Assembly: GCF_000568815.1 (NCBI RefSeq)
Contig: NZ_CP007201.1
Location: forward strand, 2,489,654 to 2,553,653
From: Sulfurospirillum multivorans DSM 12446
GTDB taxonomy: Bacteria; Campylobacterota; Campylobacteria; Campylobacterales; Sulfurospirillaceae
Direction of reading: 5' to 3'
DNA length: 64,000 nucleotides
In this document: positions 53,901-61,997 of the stretch, piece by piece
Numbering within the stretch: the stretch's first letter is position 1
Layout: every line of letters starts with the position of its first letter
Program-made: the position numbers and the translations under genes
The notes under the pieces: generated by a model
What the model was told of the DNA's origin: nothing
The model's input: the letters and a program-made list of their open reading frames with translations, nothing else
The model's database searches: none

Positions 53901-54493
53901 TCTTTGTCTAAAAGCTTATCGAAAACGGCATAGTCCATCACTTCAATTTTTTGAATCTCGTGAGATGTTCTAAAACCATCGAAAAAGTGCATAAAAGGAA
54001 TACGCCCTTTAATGGCACATAAATGTGCAACACCTGCTAAGTCCATGACTTCTTGAACCGAACCAGAAGAGAGCATTGCATAGCCTGTTTGGCGAGCAGC
54101 ATACACATCTTGATGATCACCAAAAATTGAAAGTGCATGGGTTGCAAGGGTACGGGCAGCAACATGGATAACACTTGGAAGTAATCCACCTGCCATTTTA
54201 TACATATTTGGGATTTTAAGTAACAGACCTTGTGAAGCCGTATAGGTCGTTGTAAGGGCACCTGCTTGAAGCGAACCATGTACGGTTCCAGCTGCGCCAC
54301 CTTCACTTTGCATTTCAACAACTTTAACAGGCATACCAAATAAGTTTTTTTTACCTTGACTTGCCCAAATGTCGGTGAAATCCGCCATTGGAGAAGAAGG
54401 TGTAATTGGGTAAATGCCTGCGACTTCGGTAAAGGCGTAAGATGCGTATGCGGCAGCTTCGTTACCATCCATAGTTTTCATGACTTTTGCCAT
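50930..54493 (-). CDS. nifJ: Pyruvate:ferredoxin (flavodoxin) oxidoreductase
   Basis: 1187 residues, single-chain PFOR. Domains in order: pyrimidine-binding N-terminus (YPITPSSPMADFTD), domain II, gamma domain, two [4Fe-4S] motifs (CIQCNQCAFVCPHAVIRP and CTGCDLCVEACPT), a further Cys pair CPGCGETPY, then thiamine diphosphate site GDGWAYDIGYGGLDH with SNTGGQSSKSS. It converts pyruvate and CoA to acetyl-CoA with reduction of ferredoxin or flavodoxin, the central anaerobic pyruvate step. TATAATC and AAGGGGAA lie before the ATG. No iterated palindrome occurs in it, despite its length. Confidence 0.98.
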   Translation of the reverse strand: MAKVMKTMDGNEAAAYASYAFTEVAGIYPITPSSPMADFTDIWASQGKKNLFGMPVKVVEMQSEGGAAGTVHGSLQAGALTTTYTASQGLLLKIPNMYKMAGGLLPSVIHVAARTLATHALSIFGDHQDVYAARQTGYAMLSSGSVQEVMDLAGVAHLCAIKGRIPFMHFFDGFRTSHEIQKIEVMDYAVFDKLLDKEAVQRFRDDALNPEHPKTRGTAQNDDIYFQGREAQNKFYDALPDIVAHYMAEISKVTGRDYKPFTYYGAKDADRIIVAMGSVTECLKETIDYLMSKGEKVGLITPHLYRPFSIKYLMDVMPESVKKIAVLDRTKESGSIGEPLFLDMRAAFYGHKNAPVIVGGRYGLSSKDVDPAQMLAVFENLKLGEPKNDFTIGIFDDVTFKSLDVKEKISLGEPETKECLFYGLGADGTVGANKSSIKIIGDETDMYAQAYFAYDSKKSGGFTRSHLRFGKHPIRSTYLVSNPHFVACSVAAYLELYDVIDGIREHGTFLLNSIWDADETIKRIPNKVKRILATKNVNFYIINATKLARDIGLGNRSNTIMQSAFFKLAEIIDFEEAQAFMKKQAYKTYHKKGDQIVELNYKAIDVGANGLIKVEVDPSWASLKDEVKTQDVVMYKGTPFVEAIAKPVNAARGDSLPVSVFNGYEDGTFEHGTTEYEKRGVGVTVPKWIEENCIQCNQCAFVCPHAVIRPFLINDAEFALAPEGVKTHALEAKGKELKGLKYKIQVSSLDCTGCDLCVEACPTKEKSLVMVPLGESLEAGEQENADYLFKKVTYKDDILSKNTVKGAQFAQPLFEFHAACPGCGETPYITLATRLFGDSMMIANATGCSSIYGGSAPSTPYRKNDKGHGPAWGNSLFEDNAEFGLGMHVATETMRHRVHSVMEASVEKAPNAIAALYKDWIEFRDDRVKSTEIRDLLVPLLQANPTAAGADVILSLKQYISKKSQWIFGGDGWAYDIGYGGLDHVIASGEDVNILVLDTEVYSNTGGQSSKSSRAGSIAQFTAAGKPSQKKDLGYIAMTYGNVFVAQINSNASAAQTIKAFEAAEGYPGVSLIIAYSPCIAHGIKGGLGKSGNQGELATKCGYWPIYTYDPRLEAEGKNPVKITGKEPDWSLYDDFLMNEVRYASLKKSNPEHAQALFEHNKKDAQRRWRQLNRLAIADFSNEVEEA

Positions 54494-54673
54494 TAAGTTC
54501 CCCTTAGATTATAATTGTTATTCGTACATTCATTTCTGATGATTTTCCCATTCTACTTAGCATTCTCTTAATAACTCATAAATGAAACGTGACCACCTAT
54601 GGTTTAATAATCGTTTAACCAAGCCTTACGCAAAATCATAGTCTAACAATATGATAAAGATATAATAAAAATA

Positions 54674-55312
54674 CTAAGTGTGTTGTCCAATCATTTTAAC
54701 AGCGTCTAAGGCATCACGACCAATGAAAGAAGTGTATTTTTGTAACTCATACTGCGTACTGTACCCGCAGAGCACGCCTATACTCTTTACTCCCGCTTCA
54801 TTTGCGCAGATAATATCCATAGGCGTATCGCCGATCATCCATGTCTGTTCAGGATCAGCATTCAGCGCTACCAATGCTTTTTGAATGGGTTCAGGGTGAG
54901 GTTTGGGATGCGTCACTGACTCTCTTCCAATCAACACTTTAAAGTGGTGCATCACGCCTAAATGCTCTAAAAGCTCTTCGGAATACTGTGCCGTCTTTGT
55001 CGTCACAATACCCAAAATGGCCATTTTTGAAGCTCGCGTGATGGCTTCGTGTGCCAGAGGCAACAGTGTCGTTTTTTTGCGTGAAATCAGTCTGTAGTGC
55101 TCTTTATACGCATGAACATACTCATCGGCTTCTAACGCATCAATTCCCAGCATGGTAAACATCAAATCAAGAGGATGTCCAATGAGTTTTTTGATCATGT
55201 CGTCCTCAGGAACTAAGCGTCCAAAGGTCTCATACGCAACACTAAAACTTTCCAATATTGCATCGGTTGAATCGATCAATGTACCGTCTAAATCGAATAA
55301 AATTGTCTTCAT
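54674..55312 (-). CDS. HAD-family phosphatase, phosphoglycolate phosphatase-like
   Basis: 212 residues. HAD motifs: I LFDLDGTLIDST (both Asp), II GIVTTK, III Lys in THPKPHPEP, IV MIGDTPMDIICA. A helical cap lies between motif I and II. The GIDA-type cap and length fit Gph/PpaX phosphatases, but substrates in this family overlap widely. The 180-bp gap to nifJ is AT-rich; it contains an imperfect inverted repeat around 54602-54621 and the nifJ promoter. Confidence 0.87.
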   Translation of the reverse strand: MKTILFDLDGTLIDSTDAILESFSVAYETFGRLVPEDDMIKKLIGHPLDLMFTMLGIDALEADEYVHAYKEHYRLISRKKTTLLPLAHEAITRASKMAILGIVTTKTAQYSEELLEHLGVMHHFKVLIGRESVTHPKPHPEPIQKALVALNADPEQTWMIGDTPMDIICANEAGVKSIGVLCGYSTQYELQKYTSFIGRDALDAVKMIGQHT

Positions 55313-55381
55313 CTCTACCCTTAATACTTCTTTTACATGTAAAGTACTATTATAACTTCAAGACCATTAAAAAGGAGCTAC

Positions 55382-56185
55382 ATGTTACCCAAAAGCCTTA
55401 TACTTATAGCGCCCCTTATGCTGTGCGCAGCCACCTTTCAAGATGCGCTTAATTCTGCCATCAACACCACATCCTCCACTCAAAAGAGTACACCAACCAA
55501 TAGCTTAACCTCTCAAAGCAGTGCCACATCAGGAGTCAAAGAGGCACTCAGCCTTGGCGCACAGCAAGCCATTTCCCTCTTGGGAAAAGAGGGTGGATTT
55601 TTAAACAACAGCGCGGTGAAGATCCCACTGCCCGCATCGTTAAAACCTGTCGCAACGGCGGCTGAAAAATTAGGCGGTAAACGCTATGTGGATGATTTTA
55701 GTAAGTCAATGAACACAGCGGCAACCAAAGCCATTCCCAAAACAGCTTCGATCCTCAGCGATACGATTTCAAGCATGAGTGTTGAAGATGCGAATGCCAT
55801 TGTCAAAGGAAGCAACACCGCAGCAACGGATTATTTTAAAACAAAATCGGGTACTAAACTGCTCAGTGCCATTATGCCGATCATCAAAGAGAGCATCAGT
55901 GAAAACCAAGTCATGAGCTCCTACCAAAGCCTTAAAGGGTTTGCAGGGGAAAGTAGTGTGATATCAGGCGTTTCAAACAATGCGCTAGTTGGACAAGCCT
56001 CATCGATTGCAAAAGGGTTTGGGCTGGGCGATGCTGTTCCAAGTGGTGATGAGAGTATTGAAGATTATATTGGTCGAAAAACGCTCGATGGTCTTTTTTA
56101 TATGATTGCAGAGAAAGAAAAAGCACTTCGTAGCAATCCACTCTCTAGTGGAAACGCTATCATTCAGCAAGTCTTTGGAAAATAA
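55382..56185 (+). CDS. DUF4197 domain protein, periplasmic
   Basis: 267 residues. Signal peptide at about 1-17 (LILIAPLMLCAA), a Ser/Thr-rich linker, then the DUF4197 helical domain: VKEALSLGAQQAISLL, GGFLNNSAVKIPLPASLKPV, AATKAIPKTASIL, ATDYFKTKSGTKLL and the ending DGLFYMIAEKEKALRSNP. Family function is unknown. AAGGAGC precedes the ATG. Convergent with ompA. Confidence 0.88.
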   Translation: MLPKSLILIAPLMLCAATFQDALNSAINTTSSTQKSTPTNSLTSQSSATSGVKEALSLGAQQAISLLGKEGGFLNNSAVKIPLPASLKPVATAAEKLGGKRYVDDFSKSMNTAATKAIPKTASILSDTISSMSVEDANAIVKGSNTAATDYFKTKSGTKLLSAIMPIIKESISENQVMSSYQSLKGFAGESSVISGVSNNALVGQASSIAKGFGLGDAVPSGDESIEDYIGRKTLDGLFYMIAEKEKALRSNPLSSGNAIIQQVFGK

Positions 56186-56213
56186 GTTAGAGTAGAGATT
56201 TTTTAACGAAAAA

Positions 56214-56264
56214 AGCGGGATTGCGGTCTCATCAATATTCGATGTAAGCGACCACGATCCCGCT
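56214..56264 (-). terminator. Terminator of the OmpA-like gene
   Basis: AGCGGGAT (56214-56221) pairs with ATCCCGCT (56257-56264), with an inner GGTC/GACC pair. On the minus strand the stem is followed by TTTTT, so it ends the ompA transcript. It also lies behind the DUF4197 gene on the plus strand, where the T run is weaker. Confidence 0.7.
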
Positions 56265-56297
56265 AAAATCCATAAGCACGCTTAGGATTTTCTAAAA

Positions 56298-57308
56298 CTA
56301 TTTTTTGAAAATTGCGTCAACTCTTCTGTTTTCAGAACGACCTGCTTCAGTGTCATTGGTTGCAACTGGTTTGCTCTCACCATACGCTTCTGTAGTTACT
56401 TTAGCTGCTGCAACGCCAAGGTTTCCAAGGGCTTTTGCAACTGCTTTTGCACGTTGATCAGAAAGTTTTTGGTTGTAAGCGTCGCTACCTTTAGAGTCAG
56501 TATGACCCTCAAGAACAACACTGTAACCTGGGTTTACTTTCATAAAGTCTGCTACTTTTTGAATCTCAGGCATAAACTCTTGTTTTACAGTTGATTTATC
56601 AAAATCAAATGTTACATGTAAACGAATGATTTTAGTACAACCATCGGCATCAACAACGGTACCTTTTGGAGTATTAGAACATTTGTCTTTATCATCATAG
56701 ACACCATCGTTATCGCTGTCTTTAGGTGCTGCTACAACCGGAGCTGGTTTTGGCTCAGGTTTTGCCGCTGCTGCAACAGGCGCTGATTTTGCATCGAAAG
56801 GAATGGTAAAGCCAAGGCTGTAGAACAAGTTATTGTCCCCACCGTGGAATTTAATCGCATGACGAACTTCTGCTTTAAGAGCAAAACTATCTGTTAGCCA
56901 ATATTTTACACCACCGCCGTATTGTGCAAACATACTGTCTCTGTTTTGAAGTTGCTCATTGCTGAGATCTTCGTAACCAATACCTACTAATGCATACAAT
57001 GCAGTATCTGGAGTCATTTTGTACTCTTTAACTAAGTTACCATAGTAACGGTTAAAGTCGGTACTGTCATTTCTGCCCGCTTTATAATCAATATTGTCAG
57101 ATCTGTCATAACCAAGCTCGAATTGATCAAAGATAGTGTTATCAAGATTGATACCAAATCTCAAACCATAGGTTAATTGTTCTTTAAGATCAAGATTACC
57201 TTCTGGATAAACACCACCGATGGTTGGTGTTACCTCGTAATTGTATGCAGTTGGTGCTGCAAATGCCAAAGATGCTAATGCCGCCAATGAAAACAATGTT
57301 TTTTTCAT
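56298..57308 (-). CDS. OmpA-family outer-membrane protein
   Basis: 336 residues. Signal peptide (TLFSLAALASLAFA), an N-terminal beta-barrel of about 165 residues, a Pro/Ala-rich linker, thrombospondin-type calcium repeat DSDNDGVYDDKDKCSNTPKG, and C-terminal peptidoglycan-binding OmpA domain (FDFDKSTVK, VLEGHTDSKGSDAYN, LSDQRAKAV, GRSENRRVD). A major structural porin-like protein linking outer membrane to cell wall. A palindrome at 56612 encodes RLHVTFDFDKS at the first strand of the OmpA domain. Confidence 0.94.
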   Translation of the reverse strand: MKKTLFSLAALASLAFAAPTAYNYEVTPTIGGVYPEGNLDLKEQLTYGLRFGINLDNTIFDQFELGYDRSDNIDYKAGRNDSTDFNRYYGNLVKEYKMTPDTALYALVGIGYEDLSNEQLQNRDSMFAQYGGGVKYWLTDSFALKAEVRHAIKFHGGDNNLFYSLGFTIPFDAKSAPVAAAAKPEPKPAPVVAAPKDSDNDGVYDDKDKCSNTPKGTVVDADGCTKIIRLHVTFDFDKSTVKQEFMPEIQKVADFMKVNPGYSVVLEGHTDSKGSDAYNQKLSDQRAKAVAKALGNLGVAAAKVTTEAYGESKPVATNDTEAGRSENRRVDAIFKK

Positions 57309-57393
57309 TTCATATCCTTTAAACTAATATTTTTAACATTCTGTGTGTGAAGGGACAAAGTATAGCACAAATTTAGGCAAAGAAAAATTAAGG

Positions 57394-58887
57394 TTACGGT
57401 TTAATCCAATCAATAAGGTTGTGTGAGACCCCAATTATAGAGGTTGTGACAGGAGTTATCTCTTTATTGACGGCTGTAATTTCATTGGGGATTACTAAAA
57501 AAAGGTAAGGATTATCCGCAACAATTTTTGCAAAAATTTCTTGATAGAGTGCATCAAATTTTTCTTGATCCACAATTTTCTCCGCCTCTTTGATCAACCG
57601 ATCTACCTCAGCATTTTCATACCCAATAAAATTAAACCCACCTTTGCGTATGGATTCACTGTGCCAAATCGTATACGCATCGGGTTTAATGGCTAAATTC
57701 CATGCGATCAAAACGGCGTCAAATTTGCGGGGGAAAATAACGGTATTTAAAAAAGCTTGCCACTCTACGGCGCGAAGTTTCATCACGATGCCCGCTTTTT
57801 GCAACTGGTACTGCAACACTTGTGCCGCAGTCGTGCGGTTCGCACTGGTGGTGAGTTCAAACTCAAAGGGATTGTTTTCATCATAGCCTGCCTCTTTCAA
57901 AAGCGCTTTGGCTTTTGAAAGATCCGGTTTTGGCGCTTTAACATCCGCGTTAAAGGCACCCGTTCCCGGCAAAAAAGGACCCGTGCAAACTTTGCCATGA
58001 CCAAAATACAAAATATCAACCAACTCTTGGCGATCAATGGCTAACGAGAGCGCTTCTCGAACCCTCGGGTCTTTAAATTTTTCAGATTTAAGGTTAAAAC
58101 CCATATACGAAAAAGTGTGCGAAATCTCTTCATACAGAGTGTAATGTTTGCGAAAATTCTCATCAATTTGGCGCTCTAACTGCAAAGGACTCAGTGTTCC
58201 CACATCAAGCTGATGCGATTTGAGCATCAAAAACTCTGAAGATGGATCAGGAAGGTAGTGAAAAATCATCGTATCGATATTTGGCTTATGAATAAAATAG
58301 CTTGGATTTGCCGCTAAAACGATGTCTTTGGAGATGTTAAATTGGCTCAGCGTATAAGGTCCCGTGCCCCTTGGATTTTGGTTGAATTTGCTTGTCATCA
58401 AATCGGCTTCATTTTTAAGCAGATGCTCTGGCAATATCTCCATCATCCACACATCGAGCGCTTTAAAGTACGGGTATTTGTACTTCACTTCTACGGTAAA
58501 TTCATCCAGCATCTTTACATGTAAAATGTGCATGAAGCTTGAAGCGTACGGCGTAAAGATCTTAGGAGAGGTGATCGTCTCGTAGGTAAAGAGCACATCT
58601 TTCGCACTAAAAGGTGCACCATCGCTCCATTTCACGTCTTCTCTCAGCTTAAAAATCAGTGTCGTATCATCCACAAATGTGTAACTCTGCGCCAGTTCAG
58701 GCACAATATTCGCATCTTTGTCATACGTTACTAAGGCGTTAAAAATCCATTTTGCGACCGTTGAGCTAGACGAATCGGTTGAAAGAATAGGATTGAGCCT
58801 GCTTGGATTGGCGGAGATAGACAGATGCAGCGTGCTGGCTAGAGCATTACATGTAAAGAAAAAAAGGAGGATTAAAAGTGTTTTCAT
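57394..58887 (-). CDS. Peptide/nickel-type ABC transporter substrate-binding protein (OppA/DppA family)
   Basis: 497 residues. Signal peptide (LLILLFFFTCNALA), then SBP family 5 features: NPILSTDSSSSTV, ELAQSYTFVDDTTLIFKLRE, KWSDGAPFSAKDVLFTYETI, DPRVREALSLAIDRQELVD. Binds peptides or similar ligands in the periplasm. No permease or ATPase gene is adjacent. The frame opens at 58905, but the ATG at 58887 starts the signal peptide. That ATG has no ribosome site, and an extended -10 ends 6 bp before it. Palindromes at 58515 and 58857 encode ILHVKML and FTCNAL. Confidence 0.9.
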   Translation of the reverse strand: MKTLLILLFFFTCNALASTLHLSISANPSRLNPILSTDSSSSTVAKWIFNALVTYDKDANIVPELAQSYTFVDDTTLIFKLREDVKWSDGAPFSAKDVLFTYETITSPKIFTPYASSFMHILHVKMLDEFTVEVKYKYPYFKALDVWMMEILPEHLLKNEADLMTSKFNQNPRGTGPYTLSQFNISKDIVLAANPSYFIHKPNIDTMIFHYLPDPSSEFLMLKSHQLDVGTLSPLQLERQIDENFRKHYTLYEEISHTFSYMGFNLKSEKFKDPRVREALSLAIDRQELVDILYFGHGKVCTGPFLPGTGAFNADVKAPKPDLSKAKALLKEAGYDENNPFEFELTTSANRTTAAQVLQYQLQKAGIVMKLRAVEWQAFLNTVIFPRKFDAVLIAWNLAIKPDAYTIWHSESIRKGGFNFIGYENAEVDRLIKEAEKIVDQEKFDALYQEIFAKIVADNPYLFLVIPNEITAVNKEITPVTTSIIGVSHNLIDWIKP

Positions 58888-58893
58888 GGGGAA

Positions 58894-58902
58894 ATTATAC
58901 CA
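58894..58902 (-). promoter_or_regulatory. Extended -10 placed for a leaderless OppA-like mRNA
   Basis: On the minus strand TGGTATAAT (58902-58894) is an extended -10, followed by 6 bp and the ATG at 58887. Transcription would begin on or beside the start codon. Same spacing as before the AraC-type gene at 34478. Confidence 0.5.
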
Positions 58903-58928
58903 CACAGAATCATTCTGCCAACATCATT

Positions 58929-58958
58929 GAAAAGCTTTGCTTTGAAGACGTGTCAAAA
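58929..58958 (-). repeat. Fragment of the dispersed 3'-end repeat
   Basis: AGCTTTGCTTTGAAGACGTG here matches AGCTTTGCTTTAAAGACGTG of copy A (3788-3807), 19 of 20 bases, in the same orientation and again behind a minus-strand terminator. The rest of the element is missing. Confidence 0.55.
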
Positions 58959-58994
58959 ATAAAAAAAGCTTCCAGACCGGGCAATCTGGAAGCT
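58955..58994 (-). terminator. Strong intrinsic terminator of a minus-strand transcript
   Basis: AGCTTCCAGA (58967-58976) and TCTGGAAGCT (58985-58994) form a perfect 10-bp stem with loop CCGGGCAA, followed on the minus strand by TTTTTTATTTTT. No minus-strand gene lies upstream, so it should end a short non-coding RNA. Confidence 0.8.
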
Positions 58995-59043
58995 GTCGTG
59001 AAAATGGTTAAGTGATACACAAAAAGGAGGTAATTGTCTTGGT
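58961..59043 (-). ncRNA. Candidate small RNA with anti-Shine-Dalgarno stretch
   Basis: On the minus strand a -10 TATACT (59055-59050) would start an RNA near 59043. It runs about 83 nt to the strong terminator at 58994-58961. Near its 5' end it contains TTACCTCCTTTTT (59033-59021), complementary to an extended ribosome-binding site, as in sRNAs that block translation. No ORF of useful length lies on this strand. The 58906-59175 gap has no other content apart from the repeat fragment and the promoter of the next gene. Prediction only. Confidence 0.5.
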
Positions 59044-59175
59044 AATGAAAGTATAGGGGAGTTGTTTAAACGCTCTATTAATCTTTCATAAACAAAAAGT
59101 TAATAGGAGTTTTTTTCTCTCTTTTATCCTATTTTAGTGTCAGATGCAGTACAATTTGCCTAAAAAAGGAAGCGT

Positions 59176-59733
59176 ATGCAGCTAAGCATTGCAACACAAA
59201 ATGACATCGATGACGTGTTAGAACTTCATAGCAATTACCAAATAGACACGATCAGCCCTGAAGATAAAAAAGATGGCTTTGTGACCACGTCATTTACCAA
59301 AGAGCAACTCACCCAACTTATCAACGAAGAGCACGCCTTATTTATCGCGCGTAAAAATGGCACGGTCGTTGCATATGTTATGTGCGGTTCGTGGAAATTT
59401 TGCTCTATTTGGCCTATTTTCACCCAGATGATTCACGACCTTCCCAATCTCAGCTATCTTGGACAAACGATCACGACCGAAAACTCGTACCAATACGGTC
59501 CTGTTTGCATCGATAAAAGTGTGCGTGGCAGTGGTGCGCTTGAAACGATTTTTGATTTTGCACGAGAAGAGATGAGCAAACGCTACCCTATTTTGGTGAC
59601 CTTCATCAACAAAGTTAACCAACGCTCGTTTAAAGCACATTCAAGGCTCGGACTTGAAGTTATCGCAGAGTTTTCGTTCAATAACAATCACTACTACGAA
59701 TTGGTCTACGATACTTCCAAAACATTACGGTGA
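59176..59733 (+). CDS. GNAT-family N-acetyltransferase
   Basis: 185 residues, single GNAT domain: LFIARKNGTVVAYVMCGSW (strands before the cofactor site), YQYGPVCIDKSVRGSGALET (the acetyl-CoA loop, with an RGSG variant of the usual R/Q-x-x-G-x-G/A), and FINKVNQRSFKAHSRLGLEV at the end. Acceptor unknown. AAAGGAAGC precedes the ATG and TACAAT at about 59150 is a fair -10. A palindrome follows at 59747. Confidence 0.85.
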   Translation: MQLSIATQNDIDDVLELHSNYQIDTISPEDKKDGFVTTSFTKEQLTQLINEEHALFIARKNGTVVAYVMCGSWKFCSIWPIFTQMIHDLPNLSYLGQTITTENSYQYGPVCIDKSVRGSGALETIFDFAREEMSKRYPILVTFINKVNQRSFKAHSRLGLEVIAEFSFNNNHYYELVYDTSKTLR

Positions 59734-59834
59734 GTGGTTTACCGCTTTACATGTAAAGATTTTACGCTTCGTTTCTGTTCGTTAACTCTCTTGCGCTAAA
59801 ATCTTGTAACGATATTTCTGCTTGAGGAATCCAA

Positions 59835-60398
59835 ATGGCTCCAAATCTTTCACGCTGTGGCTGGGTCAAACTGAGCGATCCAACGTACGTGGCGTACCAC
59901 GATGAAGAGTGGGGAAAACCGCTGCATGATGAGCGCGCCCTTTTTGAACTTTTTTGTTTAGAGACCCAATCTGCTGGGCTTAGTTGGCTCACCGTTCTTA
60001 AAAAACGTGACGGCTACCGCAATGCCTTTGCCAGTTTTGTCCTTGAAAAAGTGGCGCATTTTGGTGAAATGGATATAGAACGCATTTTAAATGAAGGTGA
60101 AGTGATCAAAAGTCGCCCAAAGATCGAAGCGATCATCACCAATGCCAAACTGTTTCAAGCCATCATTCAAGAATTTGGCTCGATTAACACCTATTTGTGG
60201 AATTACGTGGATGGCAAAACGATTGTCAACGATGTGCCTGATTACAAAACGGCGGCGTGTACCTCACCCATCTCCGACGCCCTGACCAAAGATCTGAAAA
60301 AACGAGGTTTCAAGTTTGTAGGCTCAACCACGATTTACGCCTTTATGCAAGCGTGTGGCATGGTCAATGACCACGAAAATAGCTGTGGATGCAAATGA
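59835..60398 (+). CDS. tag: DNA-3-methyladenine glycosylase I (Tag)
   Basis: 187 residues. Removes 3-methyladenine from alkylated DNA. Family motifs: RCGWVKLSDPTYVAYHDEEW (Cys and Glu near the N-terminus), LFELFCLETQSAGLSW, the base-pocket Glu, and zinc-site residues with the C-terminal ending ACGMVNDHENSCGC. Next gene starts one base behind its stop, so coupled. Confidence 0.93.
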   Translation: MAPNLSRCGWVKLSDPTYVAYHDEEWGKPLHDERALFELFCLETQSAGLSWLTVLKKRDGYRNAFASFVLEKVAHFGEMDIERILNEGEVIKSRPKIEAIITNAKLFQAIIQEFGSINTYLWNYVDGKTIVNDVPDYKTAACTSPISDALTKDLKKRGFKFVGSTTIYAFMQACGMVNDHENSCGCK

Positions 60399-60399
60399 A

Positions 60400-60756
60400 A
60401 TGACCTTTGAAATCCTCAGCAACTACTGCCTTAGCCACATGGGTTCGATTAAAGAGTACCCGTTTGATGAAACGACCGCCGTGTATAAAGTCGGCAATAA
60501 AATCTTCGCCCTCATCGATGAAGCAAGCCGTCCTCCTCGCATCAATGTCAAATGCGATCCCTTTTATGCTCGAGAATTGCGCGAAATGTACACCAGTGTC
60601 ATCGCAGGCTATCACATGAACAAAAAACATTGGAATACGATCATCTGCGAAGGTGAAGTGGACGATGCATCGATCTTTGAGTGGATCGATGACTCCTACG
60701 ACCTTGTGTTTGGCTCGCTCTCTAAAAAAGCCCAAAACCAGATTTACAGTTCATAG
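60400..60756 (+). CDS. MmcQ/YjbR family protein
   Basis: 118 residues, CyaY-like-fold DNA-binding family. Motifs: EYPFDETTAVYKVGNKIFAL, PPRINVKCDPFYARELREMY, and the HMNKKHWNTII segment typical of MmcQ. Function unproven, thought to bind DNA. The frame is open into the tag gene (60355), but ATG 60400 gives the family start (MTFEILSNYCLSHMGS) right after the tag stop. Confidence 0.88.
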   Translation: MTFEILSNYCLSHMGSIKEYPFDETTAVYKVGNKIFALIDEASRPPRINVKCDPFYARELREMYTSVIAGYHMNKKHWNTIICEGEVDDASIFEWIDDSYDLVFGSLSKKAQNQIYSS

Positions 60757-60824
60757 CCGCTTACATGTAAAGATTTTGCGCATTTTGACTCTACACTAAA
60801 CCTAATACAAAACAAGGAGAACTT

Positions 60825-61970
60825 ATGGTTGATTTTACCTATCACAACCCGACAAAAATCGAATTTGGAAAAGACAAAGAGAACCTCATCGGCACAGCTA
60901 TTGCCAACGATGGCATTACCAAAGTGTTGCTCTGCTACGGCAGTGAGCGCATCAAAAGCGATGGACTTTATAAGAAAGTGACCGACAGTTTCAGCGAAAA
61001 AGGCATTGAATGGGTCGAACTCTCAGGCATCGTGAGCAATCCTGTGCTTTCAAAAGTGCATGAAGGCATCGCCATCGCCAAAGAAGAAAAGGTACAAGCC
61101 GTACTTTCCATCGGTGGCGGCTCTGTTTTAGACAGTGCCAAAAGTATCGCGGCGGGTGCGTTATACCATAGCGACGTTTGGGACTTTTTCATCGGCAAAT
61201 CTGTCATTGAAAAAGCGCTCCCCGTGTATGCCATCATGACCCTTGCCGCAACGGGAAGTGAGATGAACGGCTTTGCTGTCGTCACAAACGATACGATACA
61301 ACAAAAGTACAACATCGCCTCCATTCACGTCTACCCAAGACTCTCCATTCTCAACCCCAAACTGACCAAAAGTGTGCCTAAAAATTACCTCGCGTATTCG
61401 GCGGTTGACATCATCGCGCATGTGATTGAGGGCTATTTAACGGCGAGCGTTCAACCCCATTTTCAATCGCGCATGGTTGAGGGGATCATTCAAACGGTGA
61501 TGGAGACGACGGAGATTTTGCTTCAAAATCCTGACGATTACAACGCAAGAGCTGAGTTTACCTGGGCGGCAACCCAAGCACTCAATGGTGTGACGACAGC
61601 GGGCACCAACCCAACGCTCTTTCCAAACCATATGATCGAACATTCGCTCTCAGCACTCTTCAACATCGCGCATGGAGCAGGTTTAGCGATTGTTATTCCT
61701 GCATGGATGACATGGTTTCACACGCAAAATCCTGCACAGTTCAAACGTTTTGCGCAAAAGATTTTTGGGGAAAATAGTGCCGAAGAAGGCATCATCGCAC
61801 TTAAAAGCTGGTTTGCTAAAATTGGTGCACCCGTGAGTTTAAAAGAGGCAGGCATTAGTGCCGATGCCATTCCAGCCATTGCCACCAACGTCTTTTTAGC
61901 GGCGCAGAGACAAGGCGCAAGTGAGGTTTACACCCAAGAAATCATCGAAACGATTTTACATAACGCGTAA
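60825..61970 (+). CDS. Iron-containing alcohol dehydrogenase (YqhD/BDH type)
   Basis: 381 residues. NAD(P)-binding IGGGSVLDSAKSIAAG, metal ligands in SAVDIIAHVIEGYL (Asp and His) and later His in PNHMIEHSLSALFNIAHGAGLA. Full length for butanol dehydrogenase/YqhD enzymes, which reduce aldehydes with NADPH or NADH. Begins FTYHNPTKIEFGK as expected. CAAGGAGAA precedes the ATG. A hairpin terminator follows. Confidence 0.94.
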   Translation: MVDFTYHNPTKIEFGKDKENLIGTAIANDGITKVLLCYGSERIKSDGLYKKVTDSFSEKGIEWVELSGIVSNPVLSKVHEGIAIAKEEKVQAVLSIGGGSVLDSAKSIAAGALYHSDVWDFFIGKSVIEKALPVYAIMTLAATGSEMNGFAVVTNDTIQQKYNIASIHVYPRLSILNPKLTKSVPKNYLAYSAVDIIAHVIEGYLTASVQPHFQSRMVEGIIQTVMETTEILLQNPDDYNARAEFTWAATQALNGVTTAGTNPTLFPNHMIEHSLSALFNIAHGAGLAIVIPAWMTWFHTQNPAQFKRFAQKIFGENSAEEGIIALKSWFAKIGAPVSLKEAGISADAIPAIATNVFLAAQRQGASEVYTQEIIETILHNA

Positions 61971-61974
61971 AAAT

Positions 61975-61997
61975 AAAAAGGGGTCACTCCCCTTTTT
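61975..61997. terminator. Bidirectional terminator between Fe-ADH and DUF523 genes
   Basis: AAAAAGGGG and CCCCTTTTT pair around the loop TCACT, so both directions see a GC stem followed by five T. It overlaps the end of the minus-strand DUF523 gene. Confidence 0.8.

Noticed and set aside
54602-54621. Inverted repeat near GGTTTAATAATCGTTTAACC before nifJ as an operator
   Set aside because: It is imperfect and AT-rich, and I could not find a second copy to support a regulator site.
58955-59043. Plus-strand AAGGAGG at 59024-59030 as a real ribosome site or as a 16S rRNA 3' end
   Set aside because: The following ATG opens only a three-codon frame at poor distance, and no rRNA sequence surrounds it. 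The minus-strand sRNA reading explains the sequence better.
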